From: RPQJ01 sp963700045
GTDB lineage: Bacteria; Pseudomonadota; Gammaproteobacteria; Steroidobacterales; Steroidobacteraceae
Direction of reading: 5' to 3'
NCBI GenBank assembly: GCA_963700045.1
Contig: CAVOWK010000028.1
Span: 27,368-91,367, forward strand
Length of the DNA stretch: 64,000 bases
This document shows, in pieces, positions 10,471-20,140 of the stretch. The translations under genes and the position numbers were made by a program. The notes beneath the pieces are model-generated. The model searched no databases and had not been told where the DNA came from. It saw nothing but the letters and a program-made list of their open reading frames with translations. Position 1 is the stretch's first letter; each line of letters starts with the position of its first letter.

Positions 10471-11043
10471 CTAGAAGCGAGTGATCAACCGGTACGCCTC
10501 GCCGTCGCGCGCGAGGTCGCGATCGCGCCGCTCCCGGATCCTTGCGTGCAGCGCCTCGCGCCGTGCCGCGAGCCAGTCCTCGCGCGATACCGGGCGATGC
10601 ACGCCGGGTTTGTCACGTCGCGCCGCTTCGTCGCGACGGTACTCGTCGAACTCCTCGTAGGCGTCGAGTTCGTGCTGCAGCTCGCGCAGCAGCAGTTCCA
10701 GCATGATCGCGTCGTCCACGAGGCCGAGCACCGGCACATCGTCCGGCACGAGATCCTCGACGTCGGCAACGTAGGCGAGGCCGTCCAGCACACGGCCGCG
10801 CTCGAGTTCGGGCAGCTGCCACTCCGGGTCGTCCAGCATGGCCACCAGGCGCGCGACGCGGTCGATGCGGCGTCGGATGAACGGGGAATGCGCCGTCGAG
10901 CGCAATCGCTCGACTTCAGCCAGGGCTGCGGCGGCGACTTCGTGCGGCGGACGCAGTTCGTTCCGATTCCGCACGCGATGCATCCGCGAGCGAAAGTAGT
11001 CGAGCTCATCCTCCGAAAACTCGAGCGTCACGGTGAGCGCCAT
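10471..11043 (-). CDS. DUF1232-like (YkvA family) protein
   Basis: A 190-residue soluble-looking protein rich in Arg, Asp and Glu. Residues about 85-120 read LAYVADVEDLVPDDVPVLGL followed by VDDAIMLELLLREL, which resembles the YkvA/DUF1232 core (normally Y-x2-SPIDL-x-PD-x-IPV-x-GY-x-DD). The flanks are charged helices, and the hydrophobic character of typical DUF1232 proteins is weak here, so it is a divergent member. Function unknown. It sits between exbD (20 bases upstream) and the decarboxylase gene (15 bases downstream), all on the minus strand, so read-through from the tonB operon is likely. Confidence 0.6.
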   Translation of the reverse strand: MALTVTLEFSEDELDYFRSRMHRVRNRNELRPPHEVAAAALAEVERLRSTAHSPFIRRRIDRVARLVAMLDDPEWQLPELERGRVLDGLAYVADVEDLVPDDVPVLGLVDDAIMLELLLRELQHELDAYEEFDEYRRDEAARRDKPGVHRPVSREDWLAARREALHARIRERRDRDLARDGEAYRLITRF

Positions 11044-11063
11044 CGGTCACTCCTCGCGGTCCG

Positions 11064-11501
<438 letters not shown>

Positions 11502-11524
11502 CATGGCCGTCTCCCGTCTGAGCT

Positions 11525-12268
11525 TCAGGCTGCCTGTTGCTGCAGGCGATGCGCGCGATGGTGGTCCATCGAGGAGGGCACGCGCGCGCCGGTCGTGAGG
11601 TAGGCGAGCAGGTCCTCGGCAAACGCGTGGAAGCTCGCGATGATCACGCGGTTGTTGCGCACCACCAGGTTGTAGCCGAGCACTGCCGGCACCGCGACGG
11701 CAAGGCCGAGCGCAGTCATGATCAGTGCTTCGCCCACGGGTCCCGCCACCTGGTCGAGCGAGGTCTCGCCCGACGCGCCGATGCGCACCAGCGCGTGGAA
11801 AATTCCCCACACCGTGCCGAACAGGCCGATGAACGGCGCCGTGCTGCCGACCGTCGCAAGGAACGTGAGACCCGTTTCCAGGCGCTCCGTCTCGCGGTTG
11901 ATCGAGGAGCGCAGCGAGCGGTCGAGGAACTCGGCCCGATGCAGCGTGCCCGCGACGCGCTCTTCGGTCAGGTGATCGTGATGCTCCATGGCGAACTCGC
12001 CGTCGAGCGCGATCTTGGAGAACGGCTCCCAGTCGGGCTGTTGCTCGAGGTAACCGAGGGCCTGGTCGGTCGGCGTCTTCCAGAACGTCGTTACGACGTG
12101 GTGCGAGCGCGTGCGGATGCGGATGACCCGCGCGGCCTTCAGGACGATGAAATACCACGAGACGATCGACATCAGGACCAGCAGACCGAAGACGAACAGC
12201 CCGACGGCGTCGGTCTGGCGCAGGAAGTTGGCGAAACTCATCGTGGTCAGGGCTTCGGTGGGATGCAT
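11525..12268 (-). CDS. exbB: ExbB/TolQ/MotA family proton channel
   Basis: A 247-residue protein with three hydrophobic helices. The first is near 22-44, and the second and third lie around GLTFLATVGSTAPFIGLFGT followed by VWGI and EALIMTALGLAVAVPAVLGY, which form the signature of the ExbB/TolQ family. It assembles as a pentamer around an ExbD dimer in the inner membrane and uses proton flow to energise TonB. It lies between tonB (15 bases upstream) and exbD. The adjacent tonB, and the absence of tolA/tolB/pal, favour ExbB over TolQ. Confidence 0.93.
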   Translation of the reverse strand: MHPTEALTTMSFANFLRQTDAVGLFVFGLLVLMSIVSWYFIVLKAARVIRIRTRSHHVVTTFWKTPTDQALGYLEQQPDWEPFSKIALDGEFAMEHHDHLTEERVAGTLHRAEFLDRSLRSSINRETERLETGLTFLATVGSTAPFIGLFGTVWGIFHALVRIGASGETSLDQVAGPVGEALIMTALGLAVAVPAVLGYNLVVRNNRVIIASFHAFAEDLLAYLTTGARVPSSMDHHRAHRLQQQAA

Positions 12269-12283
12269 GGCTGGATCCTGTGG

Positions 12284-12988
12284 TCAGTCTGCCAACGAGA
12301 ACGTGATGGGGACGATGCACCAGGCACGCAATGGCACGCCGTCGCGCTTCGCCGGCTCGAACCGCCAACCGCGCACGGCATCGAGCGCCGCCTGGTCGAG
12401 GCCCGCGTCGCCACTGCTGGTGCGGACTGCCGCGTCCTGGGGCCGCCCGTCCTCGCCGACGAGCACCCGCAGGCGCACCGTGCCTTCGATCCCCATGCGC
12501 AGGCAGCGCGGCGGGTAGATCGGTGGCTTCATGTCGAGCAGCTTCATCTTCCAGTACACGGGGGTCTGCTCGACCGGGGCCGCTGCGGTCGCGTCGCCGT
12601 CGACAGTCCCCTCGGGCATCGGCGGACCGGGCTCGCCCGGCAGCAACTCGTCGCCCAGTTCGTACTGTTTGACCTGCGTGTCGGGCGGGACCGGATCCGT
12701 GGTGGGCGTGTCCACGAGGATCGGCACGGGGCGCGTGATCCTGGGCGGCTGCTTGACCGCGTCGGTCGCGGTGTCCGGTGCCTGCTGCACCTCGGCTGGC
12801 AGGCGTGGCGGTGGCAGCTTGAGCAGGCTCACCTGGAAGACGGGCGGTGGCAACTCGTCCTGCTGGGGCTCGAGCCGGGTCAGCAGGAGCCGCCCGATGC
12901 CGGCGGCGTGCAGTGCGGTGACGAGCAGCAATACCGACGCGGCGCCCCAGGTCAGGCGTTCGTCGTGAACGTATCGGTCGATCCGCAT
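12284..12988 (-). CDS. tonB: TonB family energy transducer
   Basis: A 234-residue protein with a single N-terminal membrane anchor (about 14-36) and a Pro-rich periplasmic linker rich in PP, PV and PT. The C-terminal TonB box-binding domain (about 145-232) is marked by YPPRCLRMGIEGTVRLRVLV and the ending GWRFEPAKRDG. It carries energy from ExbBD to outer-membrane receptors. It is the first gene of tonB-exbB-exbD. The spacing suggests one operon, whose promoter should lie in the 135 bases between it and the M2 peptidase terminator-like hairpin. Confidence 0.92.
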   Translation of the reverse strand: MRIDRYVHDERLTWGAASVLLLVTALHAAGIGRLLLTRLEPQQDELPPPVFQVSLLKLPPPRLPAEVQQAPDTATDAVKQPPRITRPVPILVDTPTTDPVPPDTQVKQYELGDELLPGEPGPPMPEGTVDGDATAAAPVEQTPVYWKMKLLDMKPPIYPPRCLRMGIEGTVRLRVLVGEDGRPQDAAVRTSSGDAGLDQAALDAVRGWRFEPAKRDGVPLRAWCIVPITFSLAD

Positions 12989-13061
12989 TCGGTGCCAGAG
13001 ACGTGCCGCGTCTCGCTGCTCCGTCGCTGTGACTGGACCGAATGTACTGGAAGAAAGCCCG

Positions 13062-13079
13062 GCCCGCGGCCCCGCGGGC
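13062..13079 (-). terminator. Possible intrinsic terminator of the M2 peptidase transcript
   Basis: GCCCGCGG-CC-CCGCGGGC is a perfect 8-base stem in the gap between the M2 peptidase stop (13124) and the tonB start (12988). Reading along the minus strand it is followed by CGGGCTTTCTTCC, a weak T-rich tail. The two-base loop is tighter than usual, so the folded form may use outer AGCCC/GGGCT pairs (13056-13080). Confidence 0.4.
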
Positions 13080-13123
13080 TCAGCGAAAATGCGTAGTTGG
13101 CGATGGATTTGCCGAAGGTGGGT

Positions 13124-14962
13124 CTACCAGCCGCAGTGCTGGCCCTGGTTCTGTTGCTTGAGCCAGCCCTGCAACGGCTTGAAATACTCGATGATCGCCG
13201 AGCCGTCCATCTGCCGCGTGCCGGTCAGTTCATAGAGCGTGTCCTGCCACGGCTGGCTGGCGCCCTTGGCGAGCATCGCGGCGAACCTCCTGCCGGCTTC
13301 CTCGTTGCCGTAGACCGAGCACTCCGACAGCGGGCCCTTGAACCCGGCCGCATCGCAGAGCGCCTTCTGGAACTGGAATTGCAGGATGAACGACAGGAAG
13401 TACCGCGTGTACGGCGTGTTGGCCGGGATGTGGTACTTCGCGCCCGGATCGAAGTCCGCTTCGGTGCGTTCCACCGGCGGGCGGATGCCCTGGTACTTCT
13501 CCCGCAACGCCCACCACGCCGCGTTGTAGTTCTCCGGCTGCACCTGGCCCGAGAACACCTGCCAGCGCCACTCGTCGATCATCTTGCCGAACGGCAGGAA
13601 CGCGATCTTCTCCAGCGCCATCTTCATCTGCTGGTTGATGACGGCTTCATGGCTGGGCTTCGACTCGGGCACCAGCCCGATCTTCGCCAGGTACGCGGGC
13701 GTCATCGACAGGTTGATCGTATCGCCGACCGCCTCGTGGAAGCCATCGTGCGCGCCGTTCTGGAACATGAACGGCTGGTCCTTGTACCAGAGGTAGTAAT
13801 ACACGTGGCCGAGCTCGTGATAGATCGTGCGCAGTTCCTCGGCCGTGGGGCGGATGCACTGCTTGATGCGCACGTCTTCCTTGCCGTCCATGTGCCAGGC
13901 GCTCGCGTGACACTGCACGTCGCGGTCGCGCGGCTGCGCGAGCATCGAGCGCTCCCAGAAGGTCTGCGGCAGCGCCGGGAACGTGATCGACTGGTAGAAC
14001 TGCTCGGCCGACTTCGTCATGCGGACCGGGTCGTACTTCTGCGCGACCAGCGCCGAGTCGACGTCGAGCGGACTCACGCCTGGATACGGTTCCATCAGCT
14101 CGTAGACCGCATCCCACTGCTGCGCCCACATGTTGCCGAACAGGTGCGCCGGAATCGGCTTGCCAGCCGGCACCTTGTCCTCGCCGTACTTCGCTGCGAG
14201 CTTGCCGCGCGCGTAGCACTGCAGGTCCTTGTAGAGCGGCTCGACCTGCTGGTAGAGACGCGCGGCTTCCCTGGTGAATTCGTCGGCTGGCATGTCGTAG
14301 CCCGACCGCCACATCGCGCCCACGTCCTTATAGCCGAGTTCACGCGCGCCTTCGTTCGCGAGTTCCGTGAAGCGGACATAGTCGGGACGCAGTCCGCGGG
14401 CCTGGTCGTGCCAGCCCTTCCAGGCGTCGAGCAGCTCGTCGTAATCCCGGCTCTTCTCCAGGACCGTCTTCAGCTGCACCTCGTCGCGGCACTCCTTCTC
14501 GCCTGCCCTGCAGTACTTGGCGGAGCCGTACTTGGCGTCCATGCCGGCGAGCAACGTGGCCAGTTCCGCCCGCTTCGCCGGATCGTCGGGTGCTGGTGCG
14601 GAGACACCGAGCTTCAGCAGGTCGATCGCGCGACGTGATGCAGCGCTCATCGGCTTGCCGTCGAACTGCTTCGATTCTTCGACCGCCTTGCTGAAGGCGG
14701 CCAGGAAGCGCTCGTTGGCGCGGGCGCTCAGCAACTGCGTGTCGACCGTGATGTAGGTGGCCTGCGTCCAGCCGGCTGCGTTCAGCTCGCGGGCGATGTC
14801 CGCGAACTCCCGGTTGAGCCGGGCGACGAACTCGTCGCCGGTTTCGGGGGCTGCGTGGCTCGCTGGCGCGACCGCACACAGCGCGATGGCGACAGCCGCG
14901 GCGAGGCGCGGACGCAGGCGCAAGGGAGAGGTGCAACGCGGGAAGGTACGGTTCTGGGACAT
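13124..14962 (-). CDS. Secreted M2 family metallopeptidase (peptidyl-dipeptidase A / ACE-like)
   Basis: A 612-residue enzyme with a signal peptide (cleavage after about ASHA, residue 33). The gluzincin zinc site is intact: HELGH at about 382-386 and the third ligand in HEAVGD near residue 410. Overall similarity (EYFKPLQGWL at the C-terminus, LWYKDQPFMFQ) points to peptidase family M2, which removes C-terminal dipeptides from peptides. It is expected in the periplasm or outside the cell. I prefer the ATG at 14962, preceded by GGAGGCCGCC, over a TTG five codons upstream. It lies 23 bases downstream of the GntR gene and probably shares the POT-gntR transcript, so the released dipeptides can be taken up by the POT carriers. 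Confidence 0.93.
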   Translation of the reverse strand: MSQNRTFPRCTSPLRLRPRLAAAVAIALCAVAPASHAAPETGDEFVARLNREFADIARELNAAGWTQATYITVDTQLLSARANERFLAAFSKAVEESKQFDGKPMSAASRRAIDLLKLGVSAPAPDDPAKRAELATLLAGMDAKYGSAKYCRAGEKECRDEVQLKTVLEKSRDYDELLDAWKGWHDQARGLRPDYVRFTELANEGARELGYKDVGAMWRSGYDMPADEFTREAARLYQQVEPLYKDLQCYARGKLAAKYGEDKVPAGKPIPAHLFGNMWAQQWDAVYELMEPYPGVSPLDVDSALVAQKYDPVRMTKSAEQFYQSITFPALPQTFWERSMLAQPRDRDVQCHASAWHMDGKEDVRIKQCIRPTAEELRTIYHELGHVYYYLWYKDQPFMFQNGAHDGFHEAVGDTINLSMTPAYLAKIGLVPESKPSHEAVINQQMKMALEKIAFLPFGKMIDEWRWQVFSGQVQPENYNAAWWALREKYQGIRPPVERTEADFDPGAKYHIPANTPYTRYFLSFILQFQFQKALCDAAGFKGPLSECSVYGNEEAGRRFAAMLAKGASQPWQDTLYELTGTRQMDGSAIIEYFKPLQGWLKQQNQGQHCGW

Positions 14963-14985
14963 GGCGGCCTCCGGCAACGCCGGAC

Positions 14986-15765
14986 TCAGTCGAGGCCGAC
15001 TTTCGTTTCGACGCGGTAACTGAAGAGGTCGGAATTGTAGCGGGCCACGAGGTGATCCTGCAGCTGGCCCTGCGCGTCGTAAGAGAAGCGGACGAGCTTG
15101 AGCAGCGGCTTGCCGCTCGGGACGTCGAGCGCGCGGGCAACGTCAGGCGCCGCGCCTTCCGCGCTGAGGAAGCGCTCCATGCGCGCGATCTTGAGCCCGT
15201 AGCGCTCGAACAGCGTCAGCCGGCTCGCGCCCTCGAATTCCTTTTTCGGCATCGACGCCGAGAACTTGGGCGTCCACGAGACGTAGTGCGCGAACGGCCG
15301 GCCACTGGCGCTGCGCACCCGCACGAGCTGACACACCCGGACACCGGCACCGAGGCCGAATGCCGTCTGCACGTCGGGCGGCGGCACCGCCATGCGCTTG
15401 AACAGGACCGTGAGCGTCGTGTCGCGGCCGAGGTCGCCGAGGCTTTCCGCGTTGGAGCCGAGCGGCGCGACGATCGGCGCGGGGCGGTCCGCGTGACTGA
15501 CGAACGTGCCCTTGCCACGGTGCCGGACCACCAGACCCTTGGCGGCGAGCTCGACCAGCGTGCGCCGCGCGGTGATGCGCGAGACGTCGAAACCGTCCGC
15601 GAGTTCCTTCTCGGACGGCATGCGCGACGCGTTCGGCAGCACGCCCTTCACGATGGCGTCGTGCAGCACCGTGTACAGCTGGAAATACAGCGGCGAGGGC
15701 GAATCGGCGTCGATCAGCTCCCGGTCGAGCAGGGCGAGCGCCGCCGCGCCTTCGGTCTGTCTCAT
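14986..15765 (-). CDS. GntR family regulator with UTRA ligand domain (HutC subfamily)
   Basis: A 259-residue regulator. The winged helix lies at about 25-90 (PSEKELADGFDVSRITARRT) and ends in GLVVRHRGKGTFVSH, the GntR signature. The C-terminal part is the UTRA ligand-binding fold, so the effector is a small molecule. The start at 15765 follows GGAGCG, and frames further upstream run antisense into the transporter gene. It lies 25 bases after the POT carrier stop and 23 bases before the M2 peptidase, which suggests that it controls this peptide-use operon, possibly in response to a dipeptide or amino acid (inference). Confidence 0.9.
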   Translation of the reverse strand: MRQTEGAAALALLDRELIDADSPSPLYFQLYTVLHDAIVKGVLPNASRMPSEKELADGFDVSRITARRTLVELAAKGLVVRHRGKGTFVSHADRPAPIVAPLGSNAESLGDLGRDTTLTVLFKRMAVPPPDVQTAFGLGAGVRVCQLVRVRSASGRPFAHYVSWTPKFSASMPKKEFEGASRLTLFERYGLKIARMERFLSAEGAAPDVARALDVPSGKPLLKLVRFSYDAQGQLQDHLVARYNSDLFSYRVETKVGLD

Positions 15766-15790
15766 GCAGGCGCTCCGTCGCCGTGTGCCA

Positions 15791-17161
15791 TCAGTGCTTG
15801 ATGTCTTCGGCGCCGTGCATCCACCGCACCAGCGTGCCGGACAGCGTCCAGAGCACGATCGCAAAGAAGAAGAGCGTCCCGGCCAGGCCGCCGAAGATCG
15901 ACAGCTCGCCGAGCGATTCGGCGTACGAGCCGATGATGCCGGCCAGCCAGTTGGCGACGAAATTGATCAGGAACCAGACGCCCATCATCAGCGAGGCGAG
16001 GCGCAGCGGCGCGAGCTTCGTGACCATCGAGAGCCCGACCGGCGAGATGCAGAGTTCGCCCGTGGTGTGGAAGAAGTAGGCGATCACGAGCCACCACATG
16101 CTGGCCTTGGCGTCGCCGCCATGCGACTCGAGCGCTGCGGCTACCATTGCGAGGAAGCCGATGCCCGTCAGCACGAGGCCCATCGTCATCTTCTTCGGCG
16201 TCGCGGGATTGCGGCCGATCTCGCCGAGCTTGCTCCAGGCGACCGAGAACAGCGGCGCCAGCAGCACGATGAAGAGCGGGTTCAGCGACTGGAACCAGCC
16301 CGCCGGCACTTCGAACGTACCGATCATGCGGTCGGTCTTCTCCGCCGCGTACAGGTTCATCAGGCCGCCGGCCTGCTCGAACGCGGCCCAGAACAGCACG
16401 ATGAACACGAACAGCATGAAGATCACGCGCAGGCGATCGACTTCGTCCGGCGTCAGCGGCTTTTTCTCGCCGCCCGCGAGTGCGGCAGCGCGGTGCGCGG
16501 CCGGCACCACGCCGATTTCGCCCAGGTACTTGCGCGCGAGCAGCAGCTGGATGATGACGGACAGGATCATGCCGACGCCGGCGGCGAAGTAGCCGTACGC
16601 CCAGCCCCTGGCCGGGTCTTCGCCGAGCGTCGAGCAGATGAGCGGCGCCAGGAACGCGCCCGCGTTGATGCCCATGTAGAAGATCGTGAACGCGCCGTCG
16701 CGACGCGCATCGCCTTCGGGGTACAGGTCGCCGACCATCGTCGAGATGTTCGGCTTGAAGAAGCCGTTGCCGAGGACCAGCAGGACCAGGCCGATGTAGA
16801 ACAGCTGCAGGTTGCCGGGAATCGCTGCCGCCAGCGTGAACTGGCCCGCGGCCATGACCAGGCCGCCGATGATCACCGACTTGCGCTGGCCGAGGTAGTT
16901 GTCGGCGAGCCAGCCGCCGAGCAGCGGCGTGAAGTAGACGAAGCCGGTGAAGAGACCGTACAGCTTGAGCGCCTCGGCCTGCGTCCAGCCGAAACCGGGG
17001 TTGGCTGTCTCGACGCCGGCCACCAGCGACAGCACCAGCAGTGCGCGCATGCCGTAGTAGCTGAAGCGTTCCCACATCTCCGTCGCGAAGAGCAGGAACA
17101 GTCCTTTCGGGTGGCCGAGCAAGGTGCCTGCGGGCACGCCGGGTACTGCTGTACTGGACAT
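15791..17161 (-). CDS. POT/PTR2 family proton-dependent peptide transporter (copy 1)
   Basis: A 456-residue MFS carrier with 12 or more helices. The N-terminus has the POT motif E-x-x-E-R-F-x-Y-Y-G (TEMWERFSYYGMRALLVL) and the middle has GIFYMGINAG-type residues (IFYMGINAGAFLAPLI). The stretch DRMIGTFEVPAGWFQSLNP is shared with the two other POT carriers in this window. These proteins import di- and tripeptides with protons. It is the first gene of an apparent operon with the GntR regulator and the M2 peptidase. Together with the genes at 17277 and 20141 it forms a set of three paralogues. Confidence 0.93.
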   Translation of the reverse strand: MSSTAVPGVPAGTLLGHPKGLFLLFATEMWERFSYYGMRALLVLSLVAGVETANPGFGWTQAEALKLYGLFTGFVYFTPLLGGWLADNYLGQRKSVIIGGLVMAAGQFTLAAAIPGNLQLFYIGLVLLVLGNGFFKPNISTMVGDLYPEGDARRDGAFTIFYMGINAGAFLAPLICSTLGEDPARGWAYGYFAAGVGMILSVIIQLLLARKYLGEIGVVPAAHRAAALAGGEKKPLTPDEVDRLRVIFMLFVFIVLFWAAFEQAGGLMNLYAAEKTDRMIGTFEVPAGWFQSLNPLFIVLLAPLFSVAWSKLGEIGRNPATPKKMTMGLVLTGIGFLAMVAAALESHGGDAKASMWWLVIAYFFHTTGELCISPVGLSMVTKLAPLRLASLMMGVWFLINFVANWLAGIIGSYAESLGELSIFGGLAGTLFFFAIVLWTLSGTLVRWMHGAEDIKH

Positions 17162-17276
17162 TATTTTTTCGCTATTCCAATGGGTTGCGCCAGCGGGCGC
17201 GAGGCTGCAGAGTCTGGTGGATGTTGCGGTGCGAGGGCAAGCCGCCCGCGGAACAGGGGACGTGCACCTGTTTCCG

Positions 17277-18704
17277 CTACCTGATGCCGCCAGCCAGCCG
17301 CTGCACGCGGCCGGCGATCAGCAGCAGGGCGGTGCCCGCACCCAGCGCGACGAGTGCGATCTTCAGGTACTGGCCGGGCATCGACGCGACGTCCTGTGCA
17401 TCGAACTCGCCGGCGACTAGACCGGCGAGCAACAGGCCGAGCGACGTCGCCAGGAACCACAGTCCCATCATCTGGCCGACGAAGCGCGGCGGCGCGAGCT
17501 TCGACACCGAGCTGAGGCCCACGGGGCTCAGGCACAACTCGCCGAAGCAATGCAGCAGGTAGGCCAGCAGCAGCCATTGCGGACCTGCGAGCCGGCCGCT
17601 GGCGACCACCGTGGCGGCACCCACCATCACGACGAACCCCAGGCCGAGCAGCAGCAGGCCAAGCGCGAACTTGGCAGGAGCCGAAGGGTCGAGGTTGCGC
17701 CGGCCGAGGTGGATCCAGAGGGCGGAGAACGCCGGCGCGAACAGCAGGATGTAGAGCGCGCTCGGCGCCTGGAACCAGCCCGCGGGAATCTCGAAGCCGC
17801 CGACCATGCGGTCAGTGAACCGTTCCGCGAACAGGTTCAACGAGGAACCCGCCTGTTCGTAGCCGGCCCAGAACAGCGCGGACGCAACGAAGAGCGCGAG
17901 CACGACCAGCACGCGTCGGCGCTCGGTGCGGTCGAGACCGGCGAACGCGAGCAGGTAGCCGAAATACCCCACGGTCACGACGAGGATCGCAACGGCGGTC
18001 CAGCGTGCGACGTGCGTCGGGTCGAGCGTGACGATGCCGGCCGCAATCAGCGTCGTGACGACGGCGACTGCAGCCAGCACGGCCACGACTCCGCGCCACT
18101 GCCGCTGGTCGGCTGCGAGCAGGGCTGGATGCGTGGGCCGCGCACGCTTGCCAGCGTCACCCAGGTGATGGCGCGTCAGCTGGAACTGCGCGAGCCCCAG
18201 GGCCATCGCGACCGCGGCACCCGCGAATCCCGCGCGCCAGCCGTACTGCTGCGCAAGCCAGGGCGTCGCCAGTGAGCCGATCAACGCGCCGACGTTGATC
18301 CCCAGGTAGAAGAGGGTGAACCCCGCGTCACGCGCGGCACCGCCTTGCGGATACAGCTGTGCAACCATCGCGCTGATGTTCGGCTTCAGCAGCCCGACGC
18401 CGAGCACGACCACGAGGCAACCGGTATAGAAGAGCGTGGGTCCCGCCGGAATCGCCAGCATGGTGTTGCCGGCGAGAATCAGCGCGGCTCCCCACACCAC
18501 CGCACGCTGGGCGCCGAGCAGGCGGTCGGCGAGCCAGCCGCCGGGCAGCGCCATCAGGTACGTCGCCGTGGTGTAGAGGCCGTAGATCGCCGTGGCCTTG
18601 CGATCGTCGAGCCCGAAGCCGCCGGTCGCGACGGCGTCGACCAGGAACAGGATCAGGATCCCGCGCATGCCGTAATAGGTGAAGCGCTCCCACATCTCCG
18701 TCAT
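17277..18704 (-). CDS. POT/PTR2 family peptide transporter (copy 2; start uncertain)
   Basis: A 475-residue POT carrier read from the first ATG (MTEMWERFTYYGMRG). The family motif E-x-x-E-R-F begins at residue 3. The two paralogues have about 10-20 more residues before it (GHP-x-x-L-x-x-LF), and the same residues (FGHPRGLATLF) are encoded in frame just upstream here. No ATG, GTG or TTG exists in that extension: the frame is open back into the amidohydrolase gene and the best candidate is an ATT at 18752. A run of seven G lies there, so a miscounted homopolymer may hide the real start. Substrate as for copy 1; DRMVGGFEIPAGWFQ is conserved. Confidence 0.88.
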   Translation of the reverse strand: MTEMWERFTYYGMRGILILFLVDAVATGGFGLDDRKATAIYGLYTTATYLMALPGGWLADRLLGAQRAVVWGAALILAGNTMLAIPAGPTLFYTGCLVVVLGVGLLKPNISAMVAQLYPQGGAARDAGFTLFYLGINVGALIGSLATPWLAQQYGWRAGFAGAAVAMALGLAQFQLTRHHLGDAGKRARPTHPALLAADQRQWRGVVAVLAAVAVVTTLIAAGIVTLDPTHVARWTAVAILVVTVGYFGYLLAFAGLDRTERRRVLVVLALFVASALFWAGYEQAGSSLNLFAERFTDRMVGGFEIPAGWFQAPSALYILLFAPAFSALWIHLGRRNLDPSAPAKFALGLLLLGLGFVVMVGAATVVASGRLAGPQWLLLAYLLHCFGELCLSPVGLSSVSKLAPPRFVGQMMGLWFLATSLGLLLAGLVAGEFDAQDVASMPGQYLKIALVALGAGTALLLIAGRVQRLAGGIR

Positions 18705-18777
18705 GAAGAGCGTGGCGAGTCCCCGCGGATGCCCGAACCACTGGTCCCGAATGGCGCGTCCCCCCCGGTCTTGCGGC

Positions 18778-20094
18778 CTATTGCTTGTACACGGTTCCCT
18801 GCTTCATGACGAACTCGACGTCGTCCATTGCGTGGATGTCCGCGAGCGGGTCGCGCGTCACGGCGACGATGTCGGCCGCGTAGCCGGGAGCAATTTGTCC
18901 CACCTCGGCTTCGATGCCGAGTGCCTCGGCGCCGACCTTCGTGGCCGCCTGGATCGCCTGCATCGGCGTCATCCCGTACTGCACCATGTACGCGAGCTGC
19001 TTCGGCGCGTCCTTGTGCGGATGCACGCCGGTGTCGGTCCCCATCGTGAGCTTGATGCCCATCTGCACGGCCTTGCGGAAATTGTCGCGCTGCGCCTGCG
19101 CCACTTCGCGGTCCTTGCGCAGGAACTCCTCCAGCTCGCCGCGCTTCGGGCCCTGGGACTGCGTGTATTCGGTGTTCAGGATGTCCATCGACAGGAACGC
19201 GCCCGTCTTCTTCGCCAGGTCGAGGCCTTCCTGGTCGATCAGGCTCGCATGCTCGATCGTGTCGACGCCGGCCTTGAGCGCGACCTTGATGCCGTTGGCG
19301 CCGTGCGCATGCACCGCGACCTTGCGGCCGTGCATGTGGGCTTCGTCGACGATCGCGGCGACTTCTTCCGGCGTGTACTGCTGCGCGCCGACGCGCGTGC
19401 CCTTGGAGAACACGCCGCCGGTGCCGCAGTACTTGATCAAGTCCGCGCCGTACTTCACGTTCTTGCGCACCATCGCGCGCACCGCGTCGACGCCGTCGGC
19501 CACGCCTTCACCGCGATCGTTGTATTCGGGCGCGAGCATGTTGCTGTCGCAATGGCCGCCGGTGATGCCCAGCGCCGGGCCCGACGCCAGGATGCGGGGC
19601 CCGATGACGTCGCCGGCGTTGATGGCGTCGCGCAGCGCGACGTCCGAGTAACCGCTGGCGCCGACGTTGCGGATCGTCGTCACGCCGGAGAGCAGCGTCT
19701 CGCGGCCGAAGCGCGCACCCAGCAGCGCCTCGCGCGGAATGGAAATGCCGTAGCCGTAATACGGTGGCAGCGTCGGGTCGCCCGTGACGTGGGTGTGCGT
19801 GTCGATCAGGCCCGGCATGACGGTCTTGTGCGAGAGGTCGATGACCGTTGCGCCTGGCGGCACGACCGTCACGCCCGCAGCGCCCACCGCGCTGATCTTG
19901 CCGCCCTGCACGACGATCACCTGGTCATTGCGCACCCGGCCCGTCGCCACGTCGATGAGCTTGCCCGCCTTGATCACCGTGACGGGTTCGGGGGCCGCGG
20001 CCGGCGGCACGTCGGCGGCGAAGACGGTCGGGATCGCACACGCCGCGAAGGCAGCGAACACACGGCGGACGGACAGGCGCGAAGTCGGACGCAT
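18778..20094 (-). CDS. Secreted amidohydrolase family protein (imidazolonepropionase/Xaa-dipeptidase-like)
   Basis: A 438-residue enzyme with a signal peptide (about 1-26, ending in a VFA-like site). The metal-dependent amidohydrolase signatures are in order: DTHTHV, LIKYCGTGG (lysine that is carbamylated in this superfamily), HAHG, EHAS and GTDTG. The subgroup (COG1228) includes periplasmic dipeptidases and prolidases such as the Caulobacter Cc2672-type enzymes that cleave Xaa-Arg/Lys dipeptides. That agrees with its place between two peptide transporters. Exact specificity is not predictable. It ends in TAG at 18778-18780, 73 bases before the ATG of POT copy 2, and begins about 45 bases after POT copy 3. 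Confidence 0.9.
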   Translation of the reverse strand: MRPTSRLSVRRVFAAFAACAIPTVFAADVPPAAAPEPVTVIKAGKLIDVATGRVRNDQVIVVQGGKISAVGAAGVTVVPPGATVIDLSHKTVMPGLIDTHTHVTGDPTLPPYYGYGISIPREALLGARFGRETLLSGVTTIRNVGASGYSDVALRDAINAGDVIGPRILASGPALGITGGHCDSNMLAPEYNDRGEGVADGVDAVRAMVRKNVKYGADLIKYCGTGGVFSKGTRVGAQQYTPEEVAAIVDEAHMHGRKVAVHAHGANGIKVALKAGVDTIEHASLIDQEGLDLAKKTGAFLSMDILNTEYTQSQGPKRGELEEFLRKDREVAQAQRDNFRKAVQMGIKLTMGTDTGVHPHKDAPKQLAYMVQYGMTPMQAIQAATKVGAEALGIEAEVGQIAPGYAADIVAVTRDPLADIHAMDDVEFVMKQGTVYKQ

Positions 20095-20140
20095 TCAGGT
20101 CTCCAGTCTCGGGACGAACGATGGATGGCGGCGACGCAGC

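Noticed and set aside
13062..13079. The hairpin near tonB as a Fur or other regulator site
   Set aside because: It is very GC-rich and unlike AT-rich Fur boxes; a terminator for the upstream gene fits better.
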